NCBI GenBank assembly: GCA_027308685.1
Contig: DAIDEE010000039.1
Coordinates: 1-64,000 of the forward strand
Origin: Acidocella sp.
Lineage (GTDB): Bacteria; Pseudomonadota; Alphaproteobacteria; Acetobacterales; Acetobacteraceae
Direction of reading: 5' to 3'
DNA: 64,000 nt
The notes under the pieces are model-generated. The model was given only the letters and a program-made list of their open reading frames with translations, had not been told where the DNA came from and did not search any database. Every line of letters begins with the position of its first letter. Position 1 is the stretch's first letter. This document shows, piece by piece, positions 34,706 to 43,481 of the stretch. A program made the position numbers and the translations under genes.

Positions 34706-35353
34706 TTACGATGCCAGGGCGTGCAGTTGCGCCAGCCGTGAGCCGGCAGGCAGAATCGGTTTCAGCCGCAGCAGACGGTCCAGCCCCAGGCTTTGTCCGG
34801 CACTATCGACAGCGAACATGCCGTGGGCACAGGCGATGCCGACATAGGTCCAAACCCATTCGGTCGGGTCGTTATAAAGCCCAAACAGCAGGTTGATTAT
34901 GAATAATGCCGCCACCACGCCGGTGAAACGCACCGCGAAGCCGCAGGCCAGCGAGAAGGCAAAAAATACTTCGAGCAAATAGATCAACGGTTGCACGAAC
35001 GCGATGTTGGTGAGGAAAAAATGCATAAAATCCGCATGCCATTGAAATGAGCTGTAGGTCACGCAGTTGGTCAGCCAGTCCTTGAACCCATGAGCAACCG
35101 GCCAGGGTAATTTCCATAACGTGCCAAGATACCACATGCCCGCCGAGATGAATCGCATGGCGAACACGCTGATGTGTTTGACCGTGCGCTGGCTGGGGTC
35201 AATGGCCAGAACATAGGCGGCGATGGCGATGCCACCCCAGAACAGCGCCCAGGCTAAAACGACAGTCATCCAACCGTAGGCGCCCAGCGCCAGCTGGTCG
35301 TGAATCTGACCGGTCATGACCTGATATAAGGAATGAAAAGGGTTATCACGCAT
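34706..35353 (-). CDS. DoxX/DoxD-like membrane protein
   Basis: 215 residues, four to five helices. Segments MRFISAGMWYLGTLWKLPWP and FVQPLIYLLEVFFAFSLACG, and the charged pairs between helices, match the DoxD/TQO small-subunit branch of the DoxX superfamily, which in archaea takes part in thiosulfate:quinone oxidoreduction. It is the first gene of the operon with the ModA-like, cytochrome b and molybdenum genes, suggesting a membrane sulfur-redox system. The family is broad, so the function is not certain. Confidence 0.8.
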   Translation of the reverse strand: MRDNPFHSLYQVMTGQIHDQLALGAYGWMTVVLAWALFWGGIAIAAYVLAIDPSQRTVKHISVFAMRFISAGMWYLGTLWKLPWPVAHGFKDWLTNCVTYSSFQWHADFMHFFLTNIAFVQPLIYLLEVFFAFSLACGFAVRFTGVVAALFIINLLFGLYNDPTEWVWTYVGIACAHGMFAVDSAGQSLGLDRLLRLKPILPAGSRLAQLHALAS

Positions 35354-35976
35354 AGGAATGTTTCGCTTTCAAGGGACGGTAGCTGGCTTGTTTGCCGGAT
35401 TACGAAGCCAGGATGCGGTTTAACAGGGCGATATGTCCAGGCATTAAGTTCATGCCTTTGAGGCATTTCGCGTATGCGGCCATTTCAAATTGCAGTTTGA
35501 CTCACGTACCCGGCTGGCCAGGACGCCCAGAAGGCGCAATCAGCTTTTTACCTGATTGATTTCAGCGCGCCTGGGACATTCAGCTGGAAATGGCATTCAG
35601 CCCCCTTTGCCAAGATAACTTCAGAGTAGCCAACGATCAGTGGTCGGGAGCCTTATCATCAGCTTACTCGTTCCTGCCCCATAAAATTTTTTAATAATTC
35701 AATGTGTAGCGGTTATTTGGTTCATTGCACACCTTGCGCCAGCACTGTTAATGGCGTGGCCTTTGTATCGAGGGTTGTCTCTAATTTGTACCAGCCGGTT
35801 GCTGTGTTTGTGTCAGGCTGAACATTGCGATAACTAAACGGTTTCAGTTGCAAGCAGCAGATAAGTTCACGCTTGTACTCAATCCATATAACGTCCTTGA
35901 AAAAGGCTCATCGACGGGACGTGCATCGTGAATATCGACCTGCCTCCGGCGAACCGCCAGCACCAGTTCTGAAGAC
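35354..35976 (+). other. Intergenic region between divergent operons; nested hairpin, no gene seen
   Basis: 623 bp with no supported ORF. A nested inverted repeat occurs at 35526-35575: outer arms CCCAG/CTGGG and GCGC/GCGC, inner arms CAATCAG/CTGATTG. It could be a structured leader of the DoxD-like operon, a terminator, or a small mobile-repeat end. Confidence 0.4.
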
Positions 35977-36585
35977 ATGATCTTCACGGCTCCATTGGTG
36001 TTGCTGGGTGCTGGGCTTTTGCCGGTGCTGCACTTGCTGTTTCGCCTTACCCCGCCCGCGGTCCTGATAACCTTGTTCCTGACGTTTCTGCCGATCTCAC
36101 TGATTTCGATCGGCAGCGGTTATGCCATTATCGCAGAGGTTCAGCGGCAGGTTGTTGGGGTTCATCACTGGGTTACATCAACTGAGTTCACTAACGTGTT
36201 CGCCCTTTCCAGGTTGGCGCCTGGCCCGGGGTCGTTATTTGTCACTTTAATCGGGTGGAAGGTGGCGGGGGTCTGTGGGGCTGTGGCAACGTCGCTGGGT
36301 ATTTTTGGGCCGACCACGATTTTAACCTATTCGATTGCGCGCATATGGAAACGTTATACCGGCGCCCGCTGGTTGCAGATTATTCAGCAGGGCTTAAGCC
36401 CCGTGACAACCGGCATGATCCTCGCCTCGAGTTACGTGTTGCTGGCGACTCTCTCGGGAGGCTGGCCAGCCCGAATGATCGCTTTTATTGCCACAATATG
36501 CATTATGTATACCCGGATCAGCCCTTTATTGCTGCTGCCGGCAGGCGCCTGCGTGTTCGCCGCAGAACAGTATCTGTTCAATTAA
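35977..36585 (+). CDS. Chromate transporter, single CHR domain
   Basis: 202 residues, about six helices. The CHR domain is recognised from LFLTFLPISLISIGSGYAII, EFTNVFALSRLAPGPGSLFV and GWKVAGVCGAVATSLGIFGP. Family members normally occur as a two-domain protein or as a pair of half-size proteins. Here only one CHR domain is present, with about 35 extra hydrophobic residues at the N-terminus that could be the end of a lost first domain. No partner half is in the window. It is co-directional with cydDC, 72 bp before cydD. Confidence 0.8.
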   Translation: MIFTAPLVLLGAGLLPVLHLLFRLTPPAVLITLFLTFLPISLISIGSGYAIIAEVQRQVVGVHHWVTSTEFTNVFALSRLAPGPGSLFVTLIGWKVAGVCGAVATSLGIFGPTTILTYSIARIWKRYTGARWLQIIQQGLSPVTTGMILASSYVLLATLSGGWPARMIAFIATICIMYTRISPLLLLPAGACVFAAEQYLFN

Positions 36586-36657
36586 ATTGACCCGTGAGCG
36601 GCTGCCTTTGACATAGCGCAAAGCCATCGTCAGTGTTTTCTGACCTGTCACGTCGCC

Positions 36658-38433
36658 ATGAGGACTAAAGTGAGCCAACGAATTGACCCGAGATTGATGG
36701 CCGAGGGGCGGCGGACCCGTGGGGCGCTGTATTTTGGCATTGGGCTAGGGGTAAGCGCAGCGCTGCTGGTGATTTTGCAGGCGGTACTACTAGCGCATGT
36801 GGTGCGCGACGTGGCGTTTGGGCATCAGGGCCTGGCTGCGGTGGCGCCTTTACTTTGGGCGCTGGCCGGGCTTTTCGGGCTTAGGGCGGCGCTTAGCTAC
36901 GCATCCGAGATTGTGGCGTTCAAGGCAAGCGGAAAAATTAAGACCTATCTGCGCCAGACTCTGCTGAGCCATATTCTCAAGCTCGGGCCAGTCGCGGCGG
37001 CGGATGAGCAGAGCGCTGACCTGGCGGGCACCATGATCGAGGGCATCGAGGCACTGGAGCCATATTTTTCGCGCTACGTGCCGCAAATGGCGCTGGTTGT
37101 GGCGGTGCCGCTGGCAATTTTGGCGCTGGTGTTTCCTGTTGATTGGATCAGCGGGCTGATTTTGCTAAGCGCCGGGCCGCTAATTCCTTTGTTCATGGTG
37201 TTTGTGGGGTATCGCGCTGAGGCGATCAACCAGAAGCAATGGCAAAAATTATTACTGATGAGCGCACATTTTCTCGACGTGTTGCAAGGCTTGACCACAC
37301 TGAAATTATTTGGCCGTGCCCGCGATGAAATTGGCATCGTGGCCCGGATTTCCGATGATTACCGAAAAACCACCATGGCCGGATTGCGGGTGGCGTTTTT
37401 ACCCTCGGCGGTGCTGGAGTTTTTTGCCTCCCTGGCGATTGCGCTGGTGGCAGTGGTTTTCGGGTCGCGCTTGTTGCATGGAAATATCGATTTTTATCCG
37501 GCATTTTTGGTGTTGCTGCTGGCCCCGGAATATTTTGTGCCGTTGCGGGGGCTCTCTACACATTATCATGCCCGTATGAGCGCGATTGCGGCGGCGCGGC
37601 GGATGTTTGATGTGCTGGATATGCCGCTTGCGAACACTGGTACGGCGGTACTCCCGGAATTGAGCGCGGTCGATATTGTTTGCGAGGATTTGCATTTTGC
37701 CTACGGGGCCGGTGCGCCGGTGCTGGCAGGTTTAAGTTGCCGGTTTCCCGCCGGAAAAATCACTGCCATTGTGGGCGCCAGCGGCGTAGGTAAAACCAGT
37801 TTAGCAAGACTGCTGCTCGGCTTTGCCCAACCGGCGCAGGGGCGGATTATGGTCAATGAAACGTATGAATTAGCGACCGTCGCGCCGGATTCATGGTGGC
37901 AGAGCCTGGCATGGGTGCCACAAAACCCGCGGCTGTTTCATGGGAGTATCGCCGCCAATCTCCGGCTCGGCAACCCGCAGGCCGACGAGGCGGCGGTGCG
38001 TCATGCTGCTGTCCAGGCGCGGGCCTTAGCTTTTATTGAGGCACAACCAGAGGGGTTTGAAACTATCATCGGCGACCTCGGGCAGGGTCTCTCTGGTGGG
38101 CAAATTCAGCGGATTGCGTTGGCGCGGGCCTTTTTAAAGAACCCAAAATTGCTGATACTTGATGAAGCCACCGCGAACCTCGATCTGGAGAGTGAAGCCC
38201 TGGTGCTAGAAGCCATTGCCGAATTGGCAGTGGGGCGCACCGTGATCGTGATCGCGCACCGGATGGCGATGGCTGAGCGGGCAGATAACGTGCTGGTGCT
38301 GGAGGCAGGGCGGGTGGCGGCGTTCGGGCCGCCAGCGCAATTACGGGGCGCTGACGGCGCCTACACCCGGTTGTTGCAGGCTTATGAAGGCGGGATTGAC
38401 CCCAGCAATCCAGAGGCTGTGTTATGCGTATAA
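36658..38433 (+). CDS. cydD: ABC transporter CydD (thiol exporter for cytochrome bd assembly)
   Basis: 591 residues: an N-terminal six-helix membrane domain (~1-310) and a C-terminal ATPase. Walker A is VGASGVGKTSLARLLLG, the signature is GLSGGQIQRIALARAF, Walker B is KLLILDEATANLD and the switch His is in VIVIAHRMAMAERAD. With CydC it exports cysteine and glutathione to the periplasm, which is needed for cytochrome bd. It overlaps cydC by 10 bp. The neighbouring cydAB confirms the role. Confidence 0.92.
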   Translation: MRTKVSQRIDPRLMAEGRRTRGALYFGIGLGVSAALLVILQAVLLAHVVRDVAFGHQGLAAVAPLLWALAGLFGLRAALSYASEIVAFKASGKIKTYLRQTLLSHILKLGPVAAADEQSADLAGTMIEGIEALEPYFSRYVPQMALVVAVPLAILALVFPVDWISGLILLSAGPLIPLFMVFVGYRAEAINQKQWQKLLLMSAHFLDVLQGLTTLKLFGRARDEIGIVARISDDYRKTTMAGLRVAFLPSAVLEFFASLAIALVAVVFGSRLLHGNIDFYPAFLVLLLAPEYFVPLRGLSTHYHARMSAIAAARRMFDVLDMPLANTGTAVLPELSAVDIVCEDLHFAYGAGAPVLAGLSCRFPAGKITAIVGASGVGKTSLARLLLGFAQPAQGRIMVNETYELATVAPDSWWQSLAWVPQNPRLFHGSIAANLRLGNPQADEAAVRHAAVQARALAFIEAQPEGFETIIGDLGQGLSGGQIQRIALARAFLKNPKLLILDEATANLDLESEALVLEAIAELAVGRTVIVIAHRMAMAERADNVLVLEAGRVAAFGPPAQLRGADGAYTRLLQAYEGGIDPSNPEAVLCV

Positions 38434-40109
38434 TGATGCGCTTATTGGCTCTTTTCGGGCGCGACTCGGGCTGGATGACGGCTGGCATTTTGCTCGCGTG
38501 CCTGACTATTTTGGTAAATTTTGGCCTGATGACACTCTCTGGCTGGTTTTTGGCCAGTGCCGCGATGGCTGGGCTGGCCGGGTTTGCCGCCCAGAATGCT
38601 TTTAACTTTTTTAGTCCTGCGGCTGGGGTGCGGTTTTTTGCAACCATCCGGGTATTGTCGCGTTATACTGAGCGTTTGGTCACGCATGAAGCGACATTCC
38701 GTTTGCTGGCTACGTTGCGGGTGTGGTTTTACACCAAGCTGGAGCCGCTGGCCCCGGCGGCGTTGCAAAGCTATCGGGCGGGCGACCTATTGTCTCGGAT
38801 TGTCGCAGATATCGACACGCTGAACCTTTTTTATCTGCGGGTTTATGTGCCGTTTATCGCGGCGGCCGTGGCGGCGTTGGCGATGGTTGGGTTTTTCGGT
38901 ATTTTTTCCGGGCCGGCTGCGGCGGCGTTAGCGGTGGGGTTGAGTGTTACAGGTTTGGCGGTGCCGTTGTTCACGCAGCGGCGCGGCAGCGCGGCTGGGG
39001 CTGAAATTAACGCCCTGAACGCGCAGATGCGCATGGAAATGGTCGATGCCATTCAGGGCATGAGCGAACTTCTGACGTACAACGCCGCTCCTGCGTTGCA
39101 GGCCCGGGTTGCCGGTTTGAATGGGCGGTTGATTGCACGACAGGCCGAGATGAGCGCCATTACGGGCGCTGGTTTGGCGGCCTCAGGATTGTTAGGGAAC
39201 CTGACGATGCTGGCAGTTGCGATTGCCGCAACCGCTAAGATAACGGCCGGAACCTTGGGGGCGGCGGATTTGCCGATGCTGGCGTTGGGCAGCATGGCGG
39301 CGTTTGAGGCGGTGGCGCCGTTGCCGTCGGCGTTACAATACTACGGTCAAATCCGGGCCGCAGCGGCGCGGATTTTTGAGCTGGCAGATCAGCAGCCCGC
39401 CATAATACCGCCGCCTGGCACCGCACCAAAGCTGGTAAATTTCGATCTCGATTTGCGTGGGATCATGTTGCGTTATGCCGAGAATGCCGCCTTCGCGCTC
39501 AATGGTTTGGATTTATATATACCCCAAGGCAGCCATATTGGTCTGCAAGGCAGCACTGGCGCTGGAAAATCCACCCTGATCAATCTGCTATTGCGGTTTT
39601 ATGAGTATCAGGACGGCACGGCGAGCTTCGGCGGGGTGGACCTGCGGATGTTCAGCAGTGAGGCGATTGCAACCTATATCTCGGTGATCTCGCAGCGCAG
39701 TTACCTGTTTCACACCACGATTCGGGATAATCTGCTGCTGGCGAAGGGCGATGCCAGCGCCGCGGATTTATGGCACGCACTGGACGTGGCGCAATTGGCT
39801 GAATTTGTCCGTGCTCAGCCGTTGGGGTTGGATACCATTGTGGGCGAAGCCGGGGTCCGGCTTTCCGGTGGGCAGGCAAGGCGTGTGGCAATTGCCCGCG
39901 CCGTGCTGAAAGATACCCCTTGGCTGATCCTCGATGAGCCGACCGAAGGGTTGGACCCAATCACCGAACGGGCGTTTCTGCATGATTTACAGCCCGTCAT
40001 GGCAGGCAAGACCGTCCTTTACATCACCCACAGGGCCGCAGGACTGGCGTTGATGGACCATACTTACATACTGAGCGCCGGAAAATTGCAGCCAAAGAGA
40101 CATAGTTAG
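38424..40109 (+). CDS. cydC: ABC transporter CydC
   Basis: 561 residues, same layout as CydD. The membrane domain contains NFGLMTLSGWFLASAAMAGL and the PAAGVRFFATIRVLSRYTER segment typical of CydC. The ATPase has Walker A GSTGAGKSTLINLLLRF, signature RLSGGQARRVAIARAVL, Walker B WLILDEPTEGLD and switch His in VLYITHRAAG. It forms a heterodimer with CydD. Confidence 0.93.
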   Translation: MRIMMRLLALFGRDSGWMTAGILLACLTILVNFGLMTLSGWFLASAAMAGLAGFAAQNAFNFFSPAAGVRFFATIRVLSRYTERLVTHEATFRLLATLRVWFYTKLEPLAPAALQSYRAGDLLSRIVADIDTLNLFYLRVYVPFIAAAVAALAMVGFFGIFSGPAAAALAVGLSVTGLAVPLFTQRRGSAAGAEINALNAQMRMEMVDAIQGMSELLTYNAAPALQARVAGLNGRLIARQAEMSAITGAGLAASGLLGNLTMLAVAIAATAKITAGTLGAADLPMLALGSMAAFEAVAPLPSALQYYGQIRAAAARIFELADQQPAIIPPPGTAPKLVNFDLDLRGIMLRYAENAAFALNGLDLYIPQGSHIGLQGSTGAGKSTLINLLLRFYEYQDGTASFGGVDLRMFSSEAIATYISVISQRSYLFHTTIRDNLLLAKGDASAADLWHALDVAQLAEFVRAQPLGLDTIVGEAGVRLSGGQARRVAIARAVLKDTPWLILDEPTEGLDPITERAFLHDLQPVMAGKTVLYITHRAAGLALMDHTYILSAGKLQPKRHS

Positions 40110-40166
40110 TAAAATCATATAATTGTTTGAATCATAGTTAGATATTTATGTAAATATCGTGCTAAC

Positions 40167-40180
40167 TTGATCGAAATCAA
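40167..40180 (+). promoter_or_regulatory. FNR/FixK-type box upstream of cydA
   Basis: TTGATCGAAATCAA is a perfect TTGAT-N4-ATCAA site. It is centred about 78 bp before the cydA start, after the cydC stop, so cydAB probably has its own promoter controlled by an FNR-family regulator sensing low oxygen. Confidence 0.78.
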
Positions 40181-40251
40181 ACGCGGATGGGCGCACGTAC
40201 CCTATAGGCTGTTTGACGTAAGTGATTTTTGACCTCCTTGGAGCACTCTCG

Positions 40252-41883
40252 ATGCCGCTCATTGACCCTAATGTCGTAGATCTGTCGCGCCTGCAGTTTG
40301 CGCTGACAGCGTTATACCACTTCCTGTTTGTGCCGCTGACGCTCGGCCTCACCATCATGCTTGCTGCCATGGAGACAGTTTATGTCATCACCGGCAAGCA
40401 GGTTTATAAGGACATGACCCATTTCTGGGGCAAATTGTTCGGTATCAATTTCGCCATCGGTGTTGCTACGGGCCTGACGATGGAATTTGAATTTGGCACC
40501 AATTGGTCGATGTATTCGCACTTCGTGGGTGACGTGTTCGGCACCCCACTGGCGATTGAGGGTCTGATGGCCTTCTTTATGGAATCGACCTTCGTGGGTC
40601 TGATGTTCTTCGGTTGGGACCGTTTGAGCAAACCAGCGCATCTGGCCGTGACCTATCTGGTGGCGCTTGGCTCCAACCTTTCGGCTTTGTGGATTTTGGT
40701 GGCCAATGGCTTTATGCAGAACCCGCAAGGTGCCAGTTTCGACCCTGACACTATGCGGATGCAGTTCAACGACTTCACCGCTCTGGTATTCAGCCCCGAC
40801 GCGCAAGCCAAGTTCGTGCATACCTCCATCGCTGGTTTTGTAGCCGGAGCGATGTTTGTGATGGGCATCAGCGCTTATTATATGTTGAGAGGCCGGCATC
40901 GTGAATTTGCTGCCCGTTCGTTCCGCATGGCGGCCTTGTTCGGCCTGGTTTCCACGCTCGCTGTGGTGACGTTAGGCGATGCGCTGGGCCGGTTGGATTA
41001 TCTGGTGCAGCCGACCAAAATTGCGGCCATGGAAGGCCTCTGGCATACCAGCACCCCGCCTTCGGCACCATGGTTGATTGCAGCGCTGCCGAATGATGCG
41101 ACCCAGAGCAACAGCATGGAAATTGGCGTACCTTATGTGCTGACACCGCTGGTGGCGCATTCGCTCAATACGCCCATTCCGGGTCTGATCGACCTGGAGC
41201 AAGCCAATGTGCCGCGTGTTGACAATGGCATCAAAGCCATCGCCGCCTTGCAGCAATACGGCGAAACTCATAGCGCCACCTCGCTGGCTACTTTCAAGCA
41301 ATATGAAAACGATATGGGCTACGGGTTCCTGGCGCAGCGCTATGCGCCGAACCAGGATGTGAACCTGATCACGCCAGCCTTGTTACCTTCCGTGGAACAA
41401 CAGGCGGTGAAAGATTCCATTCCCAACGTGTTCGTCACCTTCTGGTCGTTCCGGATCATGATGGTGCTGGGCTTCTATTTTGTCGCAATCTTTGCCTTTG
41501 CGGCATACTACAGCCTGAAGAACCAGCTTGAGAAACACCCGATGCTGCTGAAACTGTGCATGTGGTCGATCCCGGCGCCGATATTGGCAACCGAGTTCGG
41601 GTGGGTGACGGCTGAAGCTGGGCGTCAGCCATGGACCGTGTACGGGTGGTTGCCGACATTCCAGTCAGCTTCCAGCCATGATGTTGGCTACATGATCTTC
41701 TCGCTGGCCGGCTTTGCCCTGCTTTACAGCGCATTCATCGCCGCTGAGCTTTACTTGATGTTCAAGTTTGCACGCCTCGGGCCAGACGAACATGGCGTTG
41801 CCGCGCATCATTCCCCGGTGGATGCATCCATTGCCGCGCCGATTTTTGCAAAGCCTGGTTTTGCCAACAAATCCTGGGAATAA
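40252..41883 (+). CDS. cydA: Cytochrome bd ubiquinol oxidase subunit I (CydA)
   Basis: 543 residues from ATG 40252; GTG 40222 is an alternative start. Haem ligands are in LSRLQFALTALYHFLFVPLT (His), in the GLMAFFMESTFVGLMFFGWD helix and in the conserved Met region. PILATEFGWVTAEAGRQPWT is the oxidase signature. The Q-loop is of the long type (the stretch HSLNTPIPGLIDLEQANVP up to ~ residue 385), so it is a CydA and not a short-loop CioA. It oxidises quinol and reduces O2 with high affinity. Long-loop enzymes usually need CydX, which is present downstream. Confidence 0.95.
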   Translation: MPLIDPNVVDLSRLQFALTALYHFLFVPLTLGLTIMLAAMETVYVITGKQVYKDMTHFWGKLFGINFAIGVATGLTMEFEFGTNWSMYSHFVGDVFGTPLAIEGLMAFFMESTFVGLMFFGWDRLSKPAHLAVTYLVALGSNLSALWILVANGFMQNPQGASFDPDTMRMQFNDFTALVFSPDAQAKFVHTSIAGFVAGAMFVMGISAYYMLRGRHREFAARSFRMAALFGLVSTLAVVTLGDALGRLDYLVQPTKIAAMEGLWHTSTPPSAPWLIAALPNDATQSNSMEIGVPYVLTPLVAHSLNTPIPGLIDLEQANVPRVDNGIKAIAALQQYGETHSATSLATFKQYENDMGYGFLAQRYAPNQDVNLITPALLPSVEQQAVKDSIPNVFVTFWSFRIMMVLGFYFVAIFAFAAYYSLKNQLEKHPMLLKLCMWSIPAPILATEFGWVTAEAGRQPWTVYGWLPTFQSASSHDVGYMIFSLAGFALLYSAFIAAELYLMFKFARLGPDEHGVAAHHSPVDASIAAPIFAKPGFANKSWE

Positions 41884-41907
41884 GCCGCTTTTACGTGGAG
41901 TTTTGAG

Positions 41908-43047
41908 ATGGAAATTTACATCGCCCTTAAGGTTCTATGGGCAGTACTGCTGGGTATTCTGCTAACCGGCCTGGCCGTGATGGTGGGTATGGATATGGGG
42001 GTGGGCGTGCTGCTCCGCCTGGTGGGGAAAACCGATGGCGAGCGTCGCACGATGCTCAACATCATTGGCCCGCACTGGGATGGAAATCAGGTGTGGTTTA
42101 TCCTCGGCGGCGGCGCAATCTTCGCCGCTTTCCCGACCCTCTACGCGACCTCGTTCTCGGTATTTTATGTAGTGATGATCCTGCTACTGTTCAGCATGAT
42201 CATGCGTCCGGTCGCGTTTGAATATCGCTCAAAGGTGGATGCGACAAAATGGCGCGATACCTGGGACTGGGCTTTCCTGATCTCTGGCGCGCTGCCGATG
42301 ATTGTTTACGGTGCGGCATTTGGGAATGTGCTGGAAGGCGTTGGCTATCATTATAGCTGGACCGGCCAATATTTTCAGGATGAGTCATTTCTTGGTTACT
42401 TGCTGAACCCGTTTGCCGTGATGTGCGGTGTGATGTCGCTGTCGCTGGCGGTGTATCAGGGCGGTACGATGCTCATGCTGCGCGGCGAAGAGCCGATCTA
42501 CAGCCGGGCACGAACCTATGCCACGCTGGGCGCTGTTGTTGCGGCGGTTATCTTTGCGGTCGGCGGCGTCTGGATCTCCCACATGAACGGCTACGTGTTC
42601 ACCGGAACGGTGGACCCTGGCATGGCGGCAACCCCGCTCGGTGGCCCGGCCGTGGCGGCAAAGGCTGGCGCCTGGTTGAATAACTTCCATGCCTACCCGA
42701 TTTTGTGGCTGGCACCTGCCATCGGGTTCCTGGGAATGATTGTTGGTGCCGTGGCACTGCAACTGCACATGAAAATTGTCGGTTGGTGGCTTGGGGTCTT
42801 GTCCTGGGTCGGGACCATCAGCACGGTGGGCGTTGCGATGTTCCCCTTCCTGATGCCATCTTCCACTGCCCCGGCGGAGAGCCTCACAGTTTGGAATGCA
42901 ACTGGCAGCGCTTACAATCTTGGTTGGATGACTTTCTTTGCGGCGATCTTTGTTCCGGCGATCCTGTCATATACATCATGGTGCTATTACGTGATGCGCG
43001 GCAAGGTAAAGGTTGAAACCGTCGTTAACGACCCGCATAGCTACTAG
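41908..43047 (+). CDS. cydB: Cytochrome bd ubiquinol oxidase subunit II (CydB)
   Basis: 379 residues, eight to nine helices. Segments VLWAVLLGILLTGLAVMVGM, the DMGVGVLLRLVGKTDGERRT loop, NIIGPHWDGNQVWFILGGGA and FPFLMPSSTAPAESLTVWNA are diagnostic. It has its own ribosome-binding site 24 bp after cydA and is followed 9 bp later by cydX. Confidence 0.95.
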   Translation: MEIYIALKVLWAVLLGILLTGLAVMVGMDMGVGVLLRLVGKTDGERRTMLNIIGPHWDGNQVWFILGGGAIFAAFPTLYATSFSVFYVVMILLLFSMIMRPVAFEYRSKVDATKWRDTWDWAFLISGALPMIVYGAAFGNVLEGVGYHYSWTGQYFQDESFLGYLLNPFAVMCGVMSLSLAVYQGGTMLMLRGEEPIYSRARTYATLGAVVAAVIFAVGGVWISHMNGYVFTGTVDPGMAATPLGGPAVAAKAGAWLNNFHAYPILWLAPAIGFLGMIVGAVALQLHMKIVGWWLGVLSWVGTISTVGVAMFPFLMPSSTAPAESLTVWNATGSAYNLGWMTFFAAIFVPAILSYTSWCYYVMRGKVKVETVVNDPHSY

Positions 43048-43056
43048 GAGTTTATA

Positions 43057-43251
43057 ATGGGAACTATTGTAAAATTTGGAGCCTTGGCGGCGGTTATCGT
43101 ATTCGCTTTGTTCCTTGCTGTTGTCGCCGGGGATTATGGCCCCTGGTATTTCGCCTGGCTGGTGGGCACCACTATGATCATTCTGATCTCTGTGGCGGGC
43201 GCTGTGATGTTTGAAACTCAGCTTACCATTAATGAAGACCGGAGGCTGTAA
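43057..43251 (+). CDS. cydX: Extended CydX-like small subunit of cytochrome bd
   Basis: 64 residues with TAGGAG upstream. The CydX core motif WYFAWLVGT lies at residues 30-38, followed by a hydrophobic helix and a charged tail (NEDRRL). Enterobacterial CydX (37 residues) begins directly at this motif (MWYFAW). Here about 29 extra residues precede it, forming an additional hydrophobic helix (residues ~6-24). The protein would thus have two membrane segments. Its stop overlaps the start of the next tiny ORF (TAATG). Confidence 0.85.
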   Translation: MGTIVKFGALAAVIVFALFLAVVAGDYGPWYFAWLVGTTMIILISVAGAVMFETQLTINEDRRL

Positions 43252-43349
43252 TGCTTGGTGATCTCGAAGGACTGATTATATTTATTCCGTTCCTGTACTT
43301 GGGGCTTTATTATGTGGCGTATCGTTATACGCGCAAAAAATTCCCTTGA
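43251..43349 (+). CDS. 32-residue single-helix membrane protein coupled to cydX
   Basis: The frame begins on the cydX stop (TAATG, 43249-43253) with a good ribosome-binding site, GGAGG at 43241-43245, 5 nt before the ATG. The product starts MLGDLEGLIIFIPFLYLGLY and ends in RYTRKKFP: one helix (residues ~7-26) with a basic C-terminal end. I do not recognise the family. Size and place resemble extra small subunits known in other bd oxidases (CydS, CydH/CydY), without clear sequence likeness. It ends just before a terminator-like hairpin. Confidence 0.72.
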   Translation: MLGDLEGLIIFIPFLYLGLYYVAYRYTRKKFP

Positions 43350-43378
43350 TCTGACCGTTGCGCAAAAATATATGAAAA

Positions 43379-43420
43379 GCCCCTTATGCTGCTGCAAAGG
43401 CACACGGCATAGGGGGTTGC
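43379..43420 (+). terminator. Terminator-like hairpin after the cyd operon
   Basis: CCCCTTATGC (43380-43389) pairs with GCATAGGGG (43407-43415) with one bulged T and a 17-nt loop. It is followed by TTGCTTTGTT. It could be a terminator or an attenuator before the ArsR-type gene. Confidence 0.5.
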
Positions 43421-43481
43421 TTTGTTGCCCAAGCCTTCAAGGCCACTTGCTTTTATCCAAATACGGGAGTGCCTGACTTCG

